A stretch of 64,000 nt of DNA from Sphaerosporella brunnea (lineage: Eukaryota; Ascomycota; Pezizomycetes; Pezizales; Pyronemataceae). Shown here in pieces: positions 44,316 to 54,845 of the stretch; the stretch's first letter is position 1; each line of letters starts with the position of its first letter. Position numbers and translations under genes: made by a program. The notes beneath the pieces were generated by a model, which was not told the origin of the DNA, searched no databases, and saw only the letters and a list, made by a program, of their open reading frames with translations. Location of the stretch: assembly GCA_008704415.1 (NCBI GenBank), contig VXIS01000134.1:53833-117832 (forward strand). Reading direction: 5' to 3'.

Positions 44316-44472
44316 TGTTGGAAACCAGCTTTCAAGGCATGGACGAGGACGAGTGAGAATATGTGATTGAAAAAGTGATATACTATCATTGAGGACCGAT
44401 TGACGTCATGGTGACGCGTATATACGTATCACCTACCTACGCTTGACTTTCACACCTAGACTTCTTTCAACA
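44316..44472 (+). repeat. Solo Copia LTR (157 bp) inside the old Gypsy copy
   Basis: Begins TGTTGGAAACCAGCTTTC and ends CTTCTTTCAACA. Related at its 5' end to the Copia LTR at 5519-5711. Flanks AGAAC (44311-44315) and AGAAT (44473-44477) are a near-perfect 5-bp duplication. It interrupts the RNase H region of the minus-strand Gypsy copy between QSVKNRI and VLT. Confidence 0.8.
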
Positions 44473-46998
44473 AGAATACGATTTTTCACGGACTGCAACT
44501 CTGGTCTCCACTTCTCAGAAGCATGGATGAAACACATCAATTCCTTATCATAAATTTCTTGCATTGTGCAGGGAAATGCTTCTTGAACAAGTATACAACG
44601 GGGTGCAGGATGCCATCGACGTCGTATTGTGATGGGATGCTGACAGAGATATAGTCGGCAGTATCTGTCTCTGCCAAAAGATCATGGTCATGGTTGAAAC
44701 GGGGGGGAACTGGCACGGTGGTGAAGCTTACCTTGATGTTGTTAAAAGCCTGCTGTTTAGTTTTCGCCCATTGGAAAGGTATGTCCTTTTGGGTGAGGTG
44801 GGTGAGTGGCCAAACTACCAGCGAGTAAAAACATGAGAATCGGTGATAAAAGTGAGCATATCCAACGAAGGCTTTAACGTCCTTTAGCTTTTCTGTGGTC
44901 GGCCAAGCTCTAACTGCTGCCACCTTCGGCGGATCCATTGGCATTCCGTTGACACCAATGATGAGTCCAAGATGCTTAACTTTTGGTAGATATAATTCTC
45001 ATTTATCTGGTTTGAAGAGCAGTTCAGCCTCCAAAAGCCGATGAAGAACTTGTCGAATGTGGTCATTGTGATTTTCCAAGGTGTCTGAATAGATCAAAAT
45101 GTTGTTCAAATAGGCTGAGCAAACCATAACAAAAATCGGTGAAAGTGTGTCAGTGAGAAACCGTTAGAAATCGGGAGGACCCTTGATGAGCCCAAATAGC
45201 ATCACTAGCAATTAAAATAGTCCATACCAGGTTCTGAAGGCCGTTTGGCACTCCTTCCCCTGTGCCATTCGGGTCGGATTGTAAGTTTCTCGGATGTTCA
45301 ACTTGATAAACCAACAAGCCTTGAAGAGCCTCATCAGTGTCTCTCATACCAACGGGAGTGGATACCTGTTCTGGATGGTTCTTTCGTTGAGGCTCAGGGA
45401 GTTAATAACCAGACGTAGAGATCGATCCTCCTTCTTGACGAAAATGATTGGAGCCCCAGTAGGTGAGGAGGAGGTTCCAATGAACCCCTTTGATAGGTTC
45501 TGCTCTAACCATGCCATAAGGGCTTCCAGCGCCTTTCTGGGAAACGAATATAGGGGTCCACAGGGAGCTTTGAATGCTTCCTTAAACAGTATCTTGTGGA
45601 CATAAGGTTGGTGGGGAGGCACGTGATTGGCAGCGGCTTCCAAAAATCGGGGTAGAAACCTGTGATATTGTTGAGGAACCAGTGACTTTAAGCCACTGTG
45701 GTAAATTGCCTTACGCTGCAGGACCCGATTGATTTCGTCCAGCGACAGGGAGAAAACCTGGAGCTGGCCGTATTGCTGGATCTTGTTTTAACAAGACGTT
45801 GCAAGGTGGTGGCAGATCCTATTCCACTGTTTGGAGGCCTGGTAGGGGGGCTCACTCCTTTCATACTTGTTGGATTATGTGTTGTCATGTGAGCGGTACA
45901 GCAAGGGAAGCTCAAGGAGACGTTGTTTGAGGTGAAGCTGATTGACACTCCATAGTGCCTTAACCAGGGAATGCCAAGGATAAGAGAGTAGTCACTGAGT
46001 TTGGTCACAAAAGTGGGCAACATCTATTGTTGCCCGCTGATTGACAATTCCACTTTGACAATGTGAGTAATATTTCCTGACGAGATAGATCTTCCATTTA
46101 TGACCTCGAGGGAACAAGGGATGCGTAGCGCATATTGGAGAACATAACGTTGGCAGACAACTCGATTGTCGATTAAACCATAACTGGAAGCTTGACAATC
46201 AATCAGTATGTCGGTTTGAATCTTGTGATCACTATCTCGGAGGCAACACGTTTACTGAAACATGGTTTTCATGCATTGATTCACCCCCTACACCCTGACT
46301 CGAAAGAGCTACCGAAGATTAGAGAAGGCCACCCGCCTTGCGGGCCGCAGCGCTTTGACAACAAGGAAAAGATGAACAAGATGCTGGGCGTCCCATGGCA
46401 GTGCCAACTTTGCAGCATTGGACAGATAGTGTCTCGACGGCTGGATATTGGAGGCAGCAGCAGGGTTTAATGATAGCGGGGCAGTGGGGACAGCCTTGGC
46501 CACCAGTGATGCTTCGACAGCGTGGATTCCACAAGAGTCCACAGATATACGCTGGGGGCTATTGAGGCCAAAATGCTGGTCTGAACCACAGTAGGCGCAC
46601 TGCGTCTTTGCCATTCTCTCCATCTGAATCCTCCAATACTTGGCCTCACATCAAGCAGCTGATAGCGCCATTTGGGCTGGACTATAATTTCCACAATTGA
46701 GGTTGGTTGGATGATTGCCCATGGTCACAAGGGCAGCGGAAGAGGGTCAGGCAGGGGGGGAAGAAGTGCTTTGATGGTTCACGGTGGTGACGGTGGAATG
46801 GGATAAAGATGAGGACTTGCGCTCCTCCACTTGGGCACAGATCCGGTTGTCCACATTCTTTCCGATGTTAACAAAGGCTGTAAGCGTGTCATTGCAGGTA
46901 GCTCGATGCAGCAGAGAATCCTTTATGACTTTCAATAATCGTTCATAAAGCAGTCCCTTCCAAGCAGTTTCATCCTAGTTGACATCCCCTATCAGGTG
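44473..46998 (-). pseudogene. Old minus-strand Gypsy copy, 3' portion (gag end to RNase H)
   Basis: Reading right to left: gag end (LLHRATCNDTLTAFVNIGKN, then ICAQVEERK), zinc knuckle CAYCGSDQHFGLNSPQR (last Cys lost), protease-to-RT linker (LPTFVTKLSDYSLILGIPWL), RT blocks on 45643-45344 and 45066-44537 (LSKGFIGTSSSPTGAPIIFV, AFVGYAHFYHRF), then RNase [21 protein letters not shown]. Same family as 30321-36435 but heavily mutated. Integrase and the 3' LTR are absent. The 5' portion lies at 54846-55909 beyond the inserted young element. Confidence 0.88.
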
Positions 46999-47003
46999 GC
47001 GGA

Positions 47004-47515
47004 TGTAAGATTATTACACTTACTATGGTTTCTTTCTTACGTATTTCCTTACTAAGATATAAAACTATAAGGCAGTAACGATGGTATGATAACAGCATTC
47101 TACGAGTTTCCATTACTTTCTTTACTATGTTTTATCACCATGTTTCTAGCACTTTCTAGCCCCTTCGATGCTACGTCACTTTGGAATCTTCTAGTTTCCA
47201 CAAGGCAGACTTGCAGGTCTTCTAGACCATTCTTTCCTTAGTTTCGAATTTGCCACCAGATTGTTATCACATGATGTACTCAGCATCGTTGGCTATAAAA
47301 GCTACGAGCTTTTCCTACATTCATTCTTTTCTCTTCTTTCGATACGGCCTTTCGAGCAGCCCAGATTGTATCGACTATCATCAATAAATACTGAGTTGAT
47401 CAGTGACCTGAGTGCGAGTATTCTCTTGTTATTTATCAAGTCAGATACACAAACGGTTCTGAGTTTATTTGCATCTGTGAAATAGCGGATCTTATAAGCT
47501 CACGAAAAGGTTACA
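47004..47515 (+). repeat. 5' LTR (512 bp) of the intact element
   Basis: TGTAAGATTATTACAC...AAAAGGTTACA. Likely TATA box GCTATAAAAGC at about 47292 and AATAAA-like TCAATAAATACTG at about 47380. Confidence 0.95.
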
Positions 47516-47949
47516 TTTTTTTCACTCCGACCAGTATCTTTTCTCTCTACCCAACCTACAATCTTTGATCCTCAGACCAGACTGATCACCTGGTTCTCCC
47601 CTACTCGAAGCCGCCCTGCTGGCCAGGAAATTTCCGAATTTACGACATATCGATATCACGAACCAAGACACAACCACAAGTACGACTCACTTTAAGCACG
47701 ACGAGCACAACAATACATTTTCGAGTCGTTAAGACAATCCTAGGAACGACAAGCGTCAACAAGGCCTTAGTTAACCGGCAGAGGTATCAGCAGTCCCGGG
47801 TTAAGCTTTAAGACGAATAGTTAGATCGATCAGGAGACAGCCCTGCACGATTCTATTCAAGAGCTCTCGACGCGAGCTATACAGACAACAATTCCTCGAC
47901 AGCATTCCCGAGTGCATAGGCCTCAGGGAAGTGCACAACACCCATCACC

Positions 47950-48729
47950 ACGGAGCAACCAACAGCAACAAGAAGGAGCCAACGCCTTAATCCAGAAATA
48001 CCCACAGAAGAGGTCATTCAAGCGCTCCACGACGAAGCAGAGGAACAGAGACAACAACCAAAGAAGAGAGGCAGACCACGAAAGAAGCAACCAGAGGAAA
48101 CCGAAGCCTCTCAATCAGCCCACTCAGAATCAGAAGCCGAATCAGAAGTCTCCGAGACCAGTACCAATCGACCACCAATTACACAGATTTTTAAATCGGA
48201 ACACGAAGCACGCAAGCGTCTACAGGACCTTCAGGACCACATAAAAGTTGTCCTTGATTGGATTCCCAAAAGTACTGGATCAGACCAGCTCTATAACTAC
48301 GAACTCCTCATTGAGAGCAACACCGAATTTAACCAACTTGAGAAGGAGCTTCACAATTTTCGATTGGAACAATTCACTCCACGATTCGAAAAGCTTGAGC
48401 AAGAGATACAGCAAGCTACGACCGAAGAAACCAAAGAACGAGCCAAAGGTTTACTTCAGACTTGGCAACGCCTATACGAAGAAGGAAGATTCAAATCAGA
48501 CTCGGCTCTAACAGCATCAACAAACAAAGCCATCCAAGACTACCTGGACTTAACAAGGCAAACAACTCCTCCACCACACGAGGTCAGAGACACTAGCCAC
48601 GAAGAAACTCCAAGACCACCAGGAGGATTTGAAGAAGACGAATCCAGCTCATCAGAAGAAAATCCAAAACCACAGTCTCCAAGGAAACAACTTTTCAGGC
48701 CCAGAATCGAAGTCCAAGCAACCACCGCC
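47950..48729 (+). other. Open extension in frame with gag, without ATG
   Basis: From just after a TAG at about 47917 the gag frame is open for about 270 codons before the first ATG at 48730. It is protein-like: a basic AT-hook/NLS-type stretch PKKRGRPRKK, an acidic Ser/Glu segment, and a helix (NQLEKELHNFRLEQFTPRFE). ACG at 47950 lies in a strong context (ACCACGG) in this frame. Whether it is translated is inference. Confidence 0.55.
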
Positions 48730-49323
48730 ATGGCAGAAAAGTTTAAAGTCCCAAAGCCACGAACCTATTCAGGAGACAACCATGATAGAGATGCAGCCAC
48801 CATCGACGCATGGCTACAGGAAGTCAAGGACTACCTGACGCTTTCAGGGCTTCAAGACAACGACAAGAAACTCCTAGTGCTTCAGTACTTCCTCAGCGGA
48901 ACAGCAAAGGAGTTCTACCATACCAAACGCATGGAAGGCACCATGAACTTCGATGAGTTTCTCACTCAGCTCAAGAACCATATCATTCCATCCACAGAAG
49001 TCAATCGATATTGGGATGATTGGTATAAGATCCCTCAGACTCGAAATGGCAGAGTGGACCGCATCAACGCCACTGCCATTCGACTTGAGAAAGTAGCAGC
49101 TCGAATTGGAAAAGCCATCAACACCCAGGTCAAAATCCAGCGATTCTTGGATGCTATGCACCCAGATCTTCGCTATGCAGTTGAGCCTGAGGTTGTGGAT
49201 CGATCGACAGCGAAATGGGAAGACGTCAAGAAGCTAGCGGAACGAAAGGATGCCGCTCTTTTCCAAGCTGGAAAGTATGGACGACCGCAACAATTGAATC
49301 CGAAATGGACAACACCATTCTAG
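48730..49323 (+). CDS. gag of the intact element
   Basis: ATG at 48730 is the first ATG after the LTR promoter and has context ACCGCCATGG. 197 residues from this start (longer if the upstream extension is used). Ty3-type capsid: MAEKFKVPKPRTYSGDNHDR, then ATIDAWLQEVKDYL, LQYFLSGTAKEFYH, FLTQLKNHIIPS and the C-terminal helix bundle. No zinc knuckle; that motif lies at the start of the pol frame. Stop TAG at 49321-49323. Forms the particle shell and binds the RNA genome. Confidence 0.85.
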   Translation: MAEKFKVPKPRTYSGDNHDRDAATIDAWLQEVKDYLTLSGLQDNDKKLLVLQYFLSGTAKEFYHTKRMEGTMNFDEFLTQLKNHIIPSTEVNRYWDDWYKIPQTRNGRVDRINATAIRLEKVAARIGKAINTQVKIQRFLDAMHPDLRYAVEPEVVDRSTAKWEDVKKLAERKDAALFQAGKYGRPQQLNPKWTTPF

Positions 49324-49330
49324 CAATGCT

Positions 49331-52300
49331 ATGAATCCTCAGTTCAGCAAGAACAACAACAACTCAGGACGAGGAAACCAAGGAAGGAACAACAAGCAAT
49401 TCAAGAAGCTTTCAGACCAGGAGAAAGCGCAACTCAAACAGGAGAAGAAGTGCTTCTACTGCAAGAAGGCAGGACACTTCATCAACGAATGCAGAGCCAA
49501 GCAACGAAATCAGCAACAGGGCAAATGGATTCAATCAGCAAGAACCACTGTCAACATAATGGAAGACAACTTACCGCCAACTGTGGAAGAATTTATCGAG
49601 ACTGCACGAGCAGAACATAGCAAGAAGGACAACATCAACAACATGGTCACCAACATGAACGTCAACGGAAAACAGGCGAGAGTTCTTCTAGACACAGGGA
49701 CAACAGGGACGAATCTTATGTCCAGCAGTTGGGCCCAGACACACAACATCTTTACCAGAGAACTACCGCAACCTATCACCATTCACATGGCCGCGAAAGG
49801 ATCCAAGACAAACGCCAATCGATTTGCTTACGCCAACGTCGAAATTAAACCAGGATTCACTGAGAAAACGAAGTTTCTCATAGTAGCAGTCAGCTCATAC
49901 GACATCATCCTAGGAATGCCTTTCCTTCAGGATAACCATGTGAGCCTGAATACGGCAGATTCTACAGCACATTTCCCAAAACATGACACCACCATCCAGT
50001 GTGCAACAAGACAGCCTAGAACATTCTCTCTCACATCATCAGCAACTACCGAAGACATCCCACCTTTCGATAAGATGTTTCCAACAGTATTCCCAGAGAA
50101 GGAACCAGAAGGATTACCTCCACTACGTGATAGATGCAATCATGTGGTCAGACTTGATCCAGACAAACTAGAGCAATTTAAGTTCCATGCAAGGCGTATT
50201 CCTGACGCCTACCGGAAGGACCTCATTGCTCACCTGGACAATTGGAAACAACAGGGAATTGCAGTGCCTGGACCCGGCAGATTCCCATGTTCAATTTTCG
50301 GAACACCAAAGATACCACCCTCCAAAGGATGGAGATGGGTGAATGACCTTCGAGATAGGAATAGCATCACAGAACGGGACTACACGCCACTACCTCATGC
50401 AGATAACATCCGAGAGGATGCTGCTAGAGCAAACTTCAAGTCAGTTCTAGACCTTTCCAACGCCTATCACCAGGTACGAGTGGAGCCATCATCGGAAGAA
50501 TTAAATGTCATCAATGCAGATGACCTCGGCTCTTTTCAAGTTAAGGTCATGCTGCAGGGAGACTGCAATGCTCCTGCAACCATGATGCGCTGCATGAACA
50601 CTATCTTAGGCGAATTCATCGGAAAATTTGTATGGGTGTACCTAGATGACATCCTTATCTTTTCCGAAACTCGAGAAGAACACATGCGACACCTTGAGCA
50701 AGTTTTTCGGCAGCTTGCAAAAGCGAAATTCTATCTCAGGATGGACAAATGTCAGTTCATGACATCCCAGCTACGCCTCCTAGGACACATTATCTCTGGT
50801 CATGAGATCCACCCACACCCAGAGAGAATTCGGAAAATACAGGATTGGCGCACACCCACAAACAAAAAGCAGCTACAAAGCTTTTTAGGTGTAATCAATT
50901 ATGTGGCACCACACCTTTTTCACAGCTCCACTATCCTAGCACCACTCACGGAATTAACCGGAAATGCTGAGTGGCGATGGGATGCCCTGCATGACCATGC
51001 ATTTCGGCAGATCAAGGATCTTTGCCGAAAACATGTACCCCTCACACCACTTCGATATGACAGAATCAAGTCAGGCGAAGATAAGGTGTATCTGGTGACA
51101 GATGCATCTCGGGTGGGGACGGGTGCATTCATTTGTCATGGCAAGAGTCTAGAAGATTCGAAGTCTAGAATCGCAGCGATACACAGCAGACGCTTTACCG
51201 CCACCCAGGAAAATTACAACACCACCAACCAGGAGCTTCTAGCTATAGTTGATGCACTAGGTGCATTCGAAACAAAGCTATTAGGAATACCATTTACGGT
51301 AATTACTGACCACAAGGCACTGGAGTACCTTGTGACGAAACCCATGACCACTGGCAGACTAGCCAGATGGTTGGAATACATCCAGATGTTCGATTTCCAA
51401 ATCCAGCACACACCAGGAGAAAGCAATCAATTAGCAGACACCCTTTCACGTCTGTATGAGGATGAGGACAAGGAGATAACGCCGCCGGATGAGTTCCTCC
51501 ATGAGAACTTAAAACCAGAGGATTTCAGCTCCATTGACAGTCTCCTCAACCCAACAACCTCCATTCCTCAACAGACCGCTTCCACCGAAACAGACAAGCT
51601 TTCCTCACACTTTTCACACGCTCTTCAAGTCTCAAATGAGATGTCCACCTCAAACAACAAACCTTCCGCCAGCCTCCGCCCCAAGGGAGCCTCGCGCTAT
51701 GAGAGGTGCGACCCAAACCTCCACTGGACAGCCTGCCGCTCCAGAGACGGCTGCCCATATCACTATTCCTCAGGATTCATGGAAACCTTCAGCACCTGGA
51801 AGTCAAACTCTCAGTATCACGCTCAATTTGAATCCGATAGCGACGACGAGTTCTACGACTCCCCAGACGAAGACACAGACATGGACGATTCATTTGGACC
51901 CAATTCAGAATGTCCAGACCCAGATGAAGACCCCATCGGCAACTATGAGTGGCTTATCCACCATGGTTACATCACCTACGCGAATAGTTCAAGGGCACCT
52001 GCCCTCCAATGGACTCCAGAATCAGGCGCACCACGCCCGAAATTCCCACAGGAGAGACAACACCCAGACGGCCCTTGGTGGAAACAGGATATACCCAGAC
52101 AAGTACAGACCTTCACCACCACGCCTACCCCCAGGACACTCCCAGACCAGCAACAGAACAACCAGGAAAACCCCCAGCGAATCCAGGACGAAGTCACGCC
52201 GTTCCAAACCTACGCCATCGCACCCAGGAGAAACCCCCTCTTGGTCGACAAAGACCCCATCGAAGGAGGAAATCGACAGGTTTATGGCCAGGCTGAGGCC

Positions 52301-54301
52301 AACCCAGGTGGAGTATGTGCGCTCCTCCAAGCTGCCACCCACCAAGATAGTCAGATTTCCAACCCATCCAGTCACCGCCATCTGGTACCCAGACTCCAGA
52401 GAGAGCGGCCCATTGAGCCCATTTCCCCACCCATGGAACCCATACCCTCTGATCCCCAGGCCTTTCTAACTCGAGCTCAGGCTCGTAAGGAACAGGAGAA
52501 AAAGGATAAGGAATCGGCAGAGCATGACCAAGGTTCCAACAAGGATTTTGAAGGGGAAGGGACTCAGCAAAAAATTCAGCCATCGATTTCGGACGAAACT
52601 CCTCTTCTGGACAAAGAGGATGCAGAAATGTTCGAACCACCTCAACACCCACCAGGAAATCGTTCCCAGGAAGTCATTCATTACGACACTCGCAACAGAG
52701 TACCCGCATTTTTCCTTGACAACCACATAGGGAAGGCCATGCTCCCTACATTCAAGCAGGCATATGAAGACGATCCCATGGTCAAGAATGGCATTCGCAA
52801 GCCATTTCACTGGCATGACACAGGATATGTTGTGCTAGATGACCCCTCCATCACCTCCAACCTTCGAGTTTACGTCCCCAATGCAGTCCTTTCCAGAGAC
52901 AATCCCTCCTCCTCAGTCCGGCATGTCATCATGCAAAGTTGTCACAAGAGTGTGGGACATCAAGGCACCGAGAAGACCTACATCCTATGCAGGCAGAGTT
53001 TTTACTGGCCTAGGATGAAGCAGGACATCGACGAGTTCTGCAGAGAATGCCTTGAGTGTCAGCGCAACAAAGATGCCACCACCAAGCCAATTGGCGAAGC
53101 TCGCCTCTTGGAAATTCCCCTTTGCCCATGGGAGTCAATTGCTATTGATTTCCTTGGTCCATTCAACTCTTCGGACGGTTTCAAGCACATCATGGTCATC
53201 ATTGACCGCTTCTCTTCTGGTCTTGTTTTGGTTCCCCTAAAGGACGGATTTTCGGCAAAGGACGTTACGGATGTTTTCATTAAACACTACTACGCTCGCT
53301 ACGGACTCCCAGAGTCAATCGTTTCGGACAGAGACCCTCGATTCACCTCGCAGTTCTGGCAAGGACTCCACAAGCAGATTGGTACTGACCTCCTCATGGC
53401 CACCGCTTTCCATCAAAACACCAATGGACAAGTGGAGCGGGCCAACCGTACCATCGCTCAAATGCTTCGGATTTTCACCAACAACAAACAGGCAGACTGG
53501 TCTCGTCATCTCTGGCGTGTTGAGCACGCCTTCAACCACTCTCCTTCCACCACCATCAAGCGTACCCCTCACGAAGTTCAATTTGGTCATATCCCTCGCA
53601 TTTTACCAGTTGAATTCGATTCGAATGTCCCTGCAGTCAATGAGTACCTCGAGCAGCAAAAGATCAACAATGCTGTGGCTCGAGATGCATTGCTGGCAGC
53701 ACGTCACCGCCAGGCAAGCATTGCTGCCAAGCGTAGGAATCCTAAGGTTCAACTTCAGGTTGGACAATGGGTGTTTTACAAGAGACGTTCTCGAGGGAAG
53801 GGCAAGGTTAGGAAGCTTATGGAAGTTTGGGAAGGGCCCTACAGGATCACAAAAGTCGATGAGGATACAGGCAACTGCACACTTGAACTCCCCAAGAACA
53901 AGCGTGTTTATCCCATCTTCGCCCAGGACAAACTCAAGCTCTTCCAGCGAATTTCAGACAAGACAATTCCGCCTCCTCCCTCCAGCTACGATGACGAAGA
54001 AGAAGACGACCACACTCTCTACAACATCAAGGAGATTCTCGACCACAAGAAGATTAACGGTATCGATTACTGGTATATCTCTTGGGAGAATTATGGACCT
54101 GAAAACAACTCTTGGGAACCTGATGAGAATGTACGCAACACTGGCGCTGATTCCATCCAGGAATTCCTTTCGAAGAGGACCCAGGACTACACCTCCACCG
54201 CAGTCACTCTTCCTCCCGATTTTTTCTTTCCTTCTGATGATTCTTTCTGTTCTTCTCCTATGTCATCTATTGCTTCTTCCGTTTTTGATTTACGTGAGTA
54301 A
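49331..54301 (+). CDS. pol of the intact element, 1656 residues with chromodomain
   Basis: ATG 7 nt after the gag stop, in the +1 frame. Order by residue: CCHC zinc knuckle CFYCKKAGHFINEC (about 40-53); protease LLDTGTTGTNL (about 120); RT with RWVNDLRDRNSI and YLDDILIFSE (about 335-440); RNase H with VTDASRVGTGAF, NQELLAIVDAL and VITDHKALEYL (about 585-660); a linker of about 400 residues rich in Pro, Gln, Asp and containing CDPNLHWTACRSRDGCPYHY; integrase H-H-C-C (HKSVGHQGTEKT...CRECLEC, about 1205-1245), the catalytic core (AIDFLGPF, SDRDPRF, NGQVERANRT); and chromodomain YWYISWENYGPENNSWEPDE (about 1580-1600). All catalytic signatures present and no stop. The linker is several times longer than in the other family here. 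Confidence 0.93.
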   Translation: MNPQFSKNNNNSGRGNQGRNNKQFKKLSDQEKAQLKQEKKCFYCKKAGHFINECRAKQRNQQQGKWIQSARTTVNIMEDNLPPTVEEFIETARAEHSKKDNINNMVTNMNVNGKQARVLLDTGTTGTNLMSSSWAQTHNIFTRELPQPITIHMAAKGSKTNANRFAYANVEIKPGFTEKTKFLIVAVSSYDIILGMPFLQDNHVSLNTADSTAHFPKHDTTIQCATRQPRTFSLTSSATTEDIPPFDKMFPTVFPEKEPEGLPPLRDRCNHVVRLDPDKLEQFKFHARRIPDAYRKDLIAHLDNWKQQGIAVPGPGRFPCSIFGTPKIPPSKGWRWVNDLRDRNSITERDYTPLPHADNIREDAARANFKSVLDLSNAYHQVRVEPSSEELNVINADDLGSFQVKVMLQGDCNAPATMMRCMNTILGEFIGKFVWVYLDDILIFSETREEHMRHLEQVFRQLAKAKFYLRMDKCQFMTSQLRLLGHIISGHEIHPHPERIRKIQDWRTPTNKKQLQSFLGVINYVAPHLFHSSTILAPLTELTGNAEWRWDALHDHAFRQIKDLCRKHVPLTPLRYDRIKSGEDKVYLVTDASRVGTGAFICHGKSLEDSKSRIAAIHSRRFTATQENYNTTNQELLAIVDALGAFETKLLGIPFTVITDHKALEYLVTKPMTTGRLARWLEYIQMFDFQIQHTPGESNQLADTLSRLYEDEDKEITPPDEFLHENLKPEDFSSIDSLLNPTTSIPQQTASTETDKLSSHFSHALQVSNEMSTSNNKPSASLRPKGASRYERCDPNLHWTACRSRDGCPYHYSSGFMETFSTWKSNSQYHAQFESDSDDEFYDSPDEDTDMDDSFGPNSECPDPDEDPIGNYEWLIHHGYITYANSSRAPALQWTPESGAPRPKFPQERQHPDGPWWKQDIPRQVQTFTTTPTPRTLPDQQQNNQENPQRIQDEVTPFQTYAIAPRRNPLLVDKDPIEGGNRQVYGQAEANPGGVCALLQAATHQDSQISNPSSHRHLVPRLQRERPIEPISPPMEPIPSDPQAFLTRAQARKEQEKKDKESAEHDQGSNKDFEGEGTQQKIQPSISDETPLLDKEDAEMFEPPQHPPGNRSQEVIHYDTRNRVPAFFLDNHIGKAMLPTFKQAYEDDPMVKNGIRKPFHWHDTGYVVLDDPSITSNLRVYVPNAVLSRDNPSSSVRHVIMQSCHKSVGHQGTEKTYILCRQSFYWPRMKQDIDEFCRECLECQRNKDATTKPIGEARLLEIPLCPWESIAIDFLGPFNSSDGFKHIMVIIDRFSSGLVLVPLKDGFSAKDVTDVFIKHYYARYGLPESIVSDRDPRFTSQFWQGLHKQIGTDLLMATAFHQNTNGQVERANRTIAQMLRIFTNNKQADWSRHLWRVEHAFNHSPSTTIKRTPHEVQFGHIPRILPVEFDSNVPAVNEYLEQQKINNAVARDALLAARHRQASIAAKRRNPKVQLQVGQWVFYKRRSRGKGKVRKLMEVWEGPYRITKVDEDTGNCTLELPKNKRVYPIFAQDKLKLFQRISDKTIPPPPSSYDDEEEDDHTLYNIKEILDHKKINGIDYWYISWENYGPENNSWEPDENVRNTGADSIQEFLSKRTQDYTSTAVTLPPDFFFPSDDSFCSSPMSSIASSVFDLRE

Positions 54302-54328
54302 CTGTTTCAACTGTTTTTTAAGGGGAAG

Positions 54329-54840
54329 TGTAAGATTATTACACTTACTATGGTTTCTTTCTTACGTATTTCCTTACTAAGATATAAAACTATAAGGCAG
54401 TAACGATGGTATGATAACAGCATTCTACGAGTTTCCATTACTTTCTTTACTATGTTTTATCACCATGTTTCTAGCACTTTCTAGCCCCTTCGATGCTACG
54501 TCACTTTGGAATCTTCTAGTTTCCACAAGGCAGACTTGCAGGTCTTCTAGACCATTCTTTCCTTAGTTTCGAATTTGCCACCAGATTGTTATCACATGAT
54601 GTACTCAGCATCGTTGGCTATAAAAGCTACGAGCTTTTCCTACATTCATTCTTTTCTCTTCTTTCGATACGGCCTTTCGAGCAGCCCAGATTGTATCGAC
54701 TATCATCAATAAATACTGAGTTGATCAGTGACCTGAGTGCGAGTATTCTCTTGGTATTTATCAAGTCAGATACACAAACGGTTCTGAGTTTATTTGCATC
54801 TGTGAAATAGCGGATCTTATAAGCTCACGAAAAGGTTACA
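54329..54840 (+). repeat. 3' LTR (512 bp) of the intact element
   Basis: Same sequence as the 5' LTR apart from G at 54754 (GGTATTTATC against GTTATTTATC). Confidence 0.95.
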
Positions 54841-54845
54841 GCGGA

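Larger units (their letters stand above)
47004..54840 (+). mobile_element. Young, apparently intact Ty3/Gypsy chromovirus (7.8 kb)
   Basis: LTRs of 512 bp at both ends differ at only one position that I found (T/G at 47429 and 54754). A perfect 5-bp target duplication GCGGA (46999-47003, 54841-54845) lies inside the gag gene of the older minus-strand Gypsy copy. gag and pol are open. A polypurine tract AAGGGGAAG precedes the 3' LTR. No tRNA-type primer site is visible after the 5' LTR, where a run of seven T follows. The near-identical LTRs indicate recent transposition. Confidence 0.95.

Noticed and set aside
53271..54380. 369-codon plus-strand open frame inside the integrase region of the intact element
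   Set aside because: It overlaps the clearly coding pol frame, its product is Ser/Thr/Leu-rich with no motif, and it follows from codon bias of pol.
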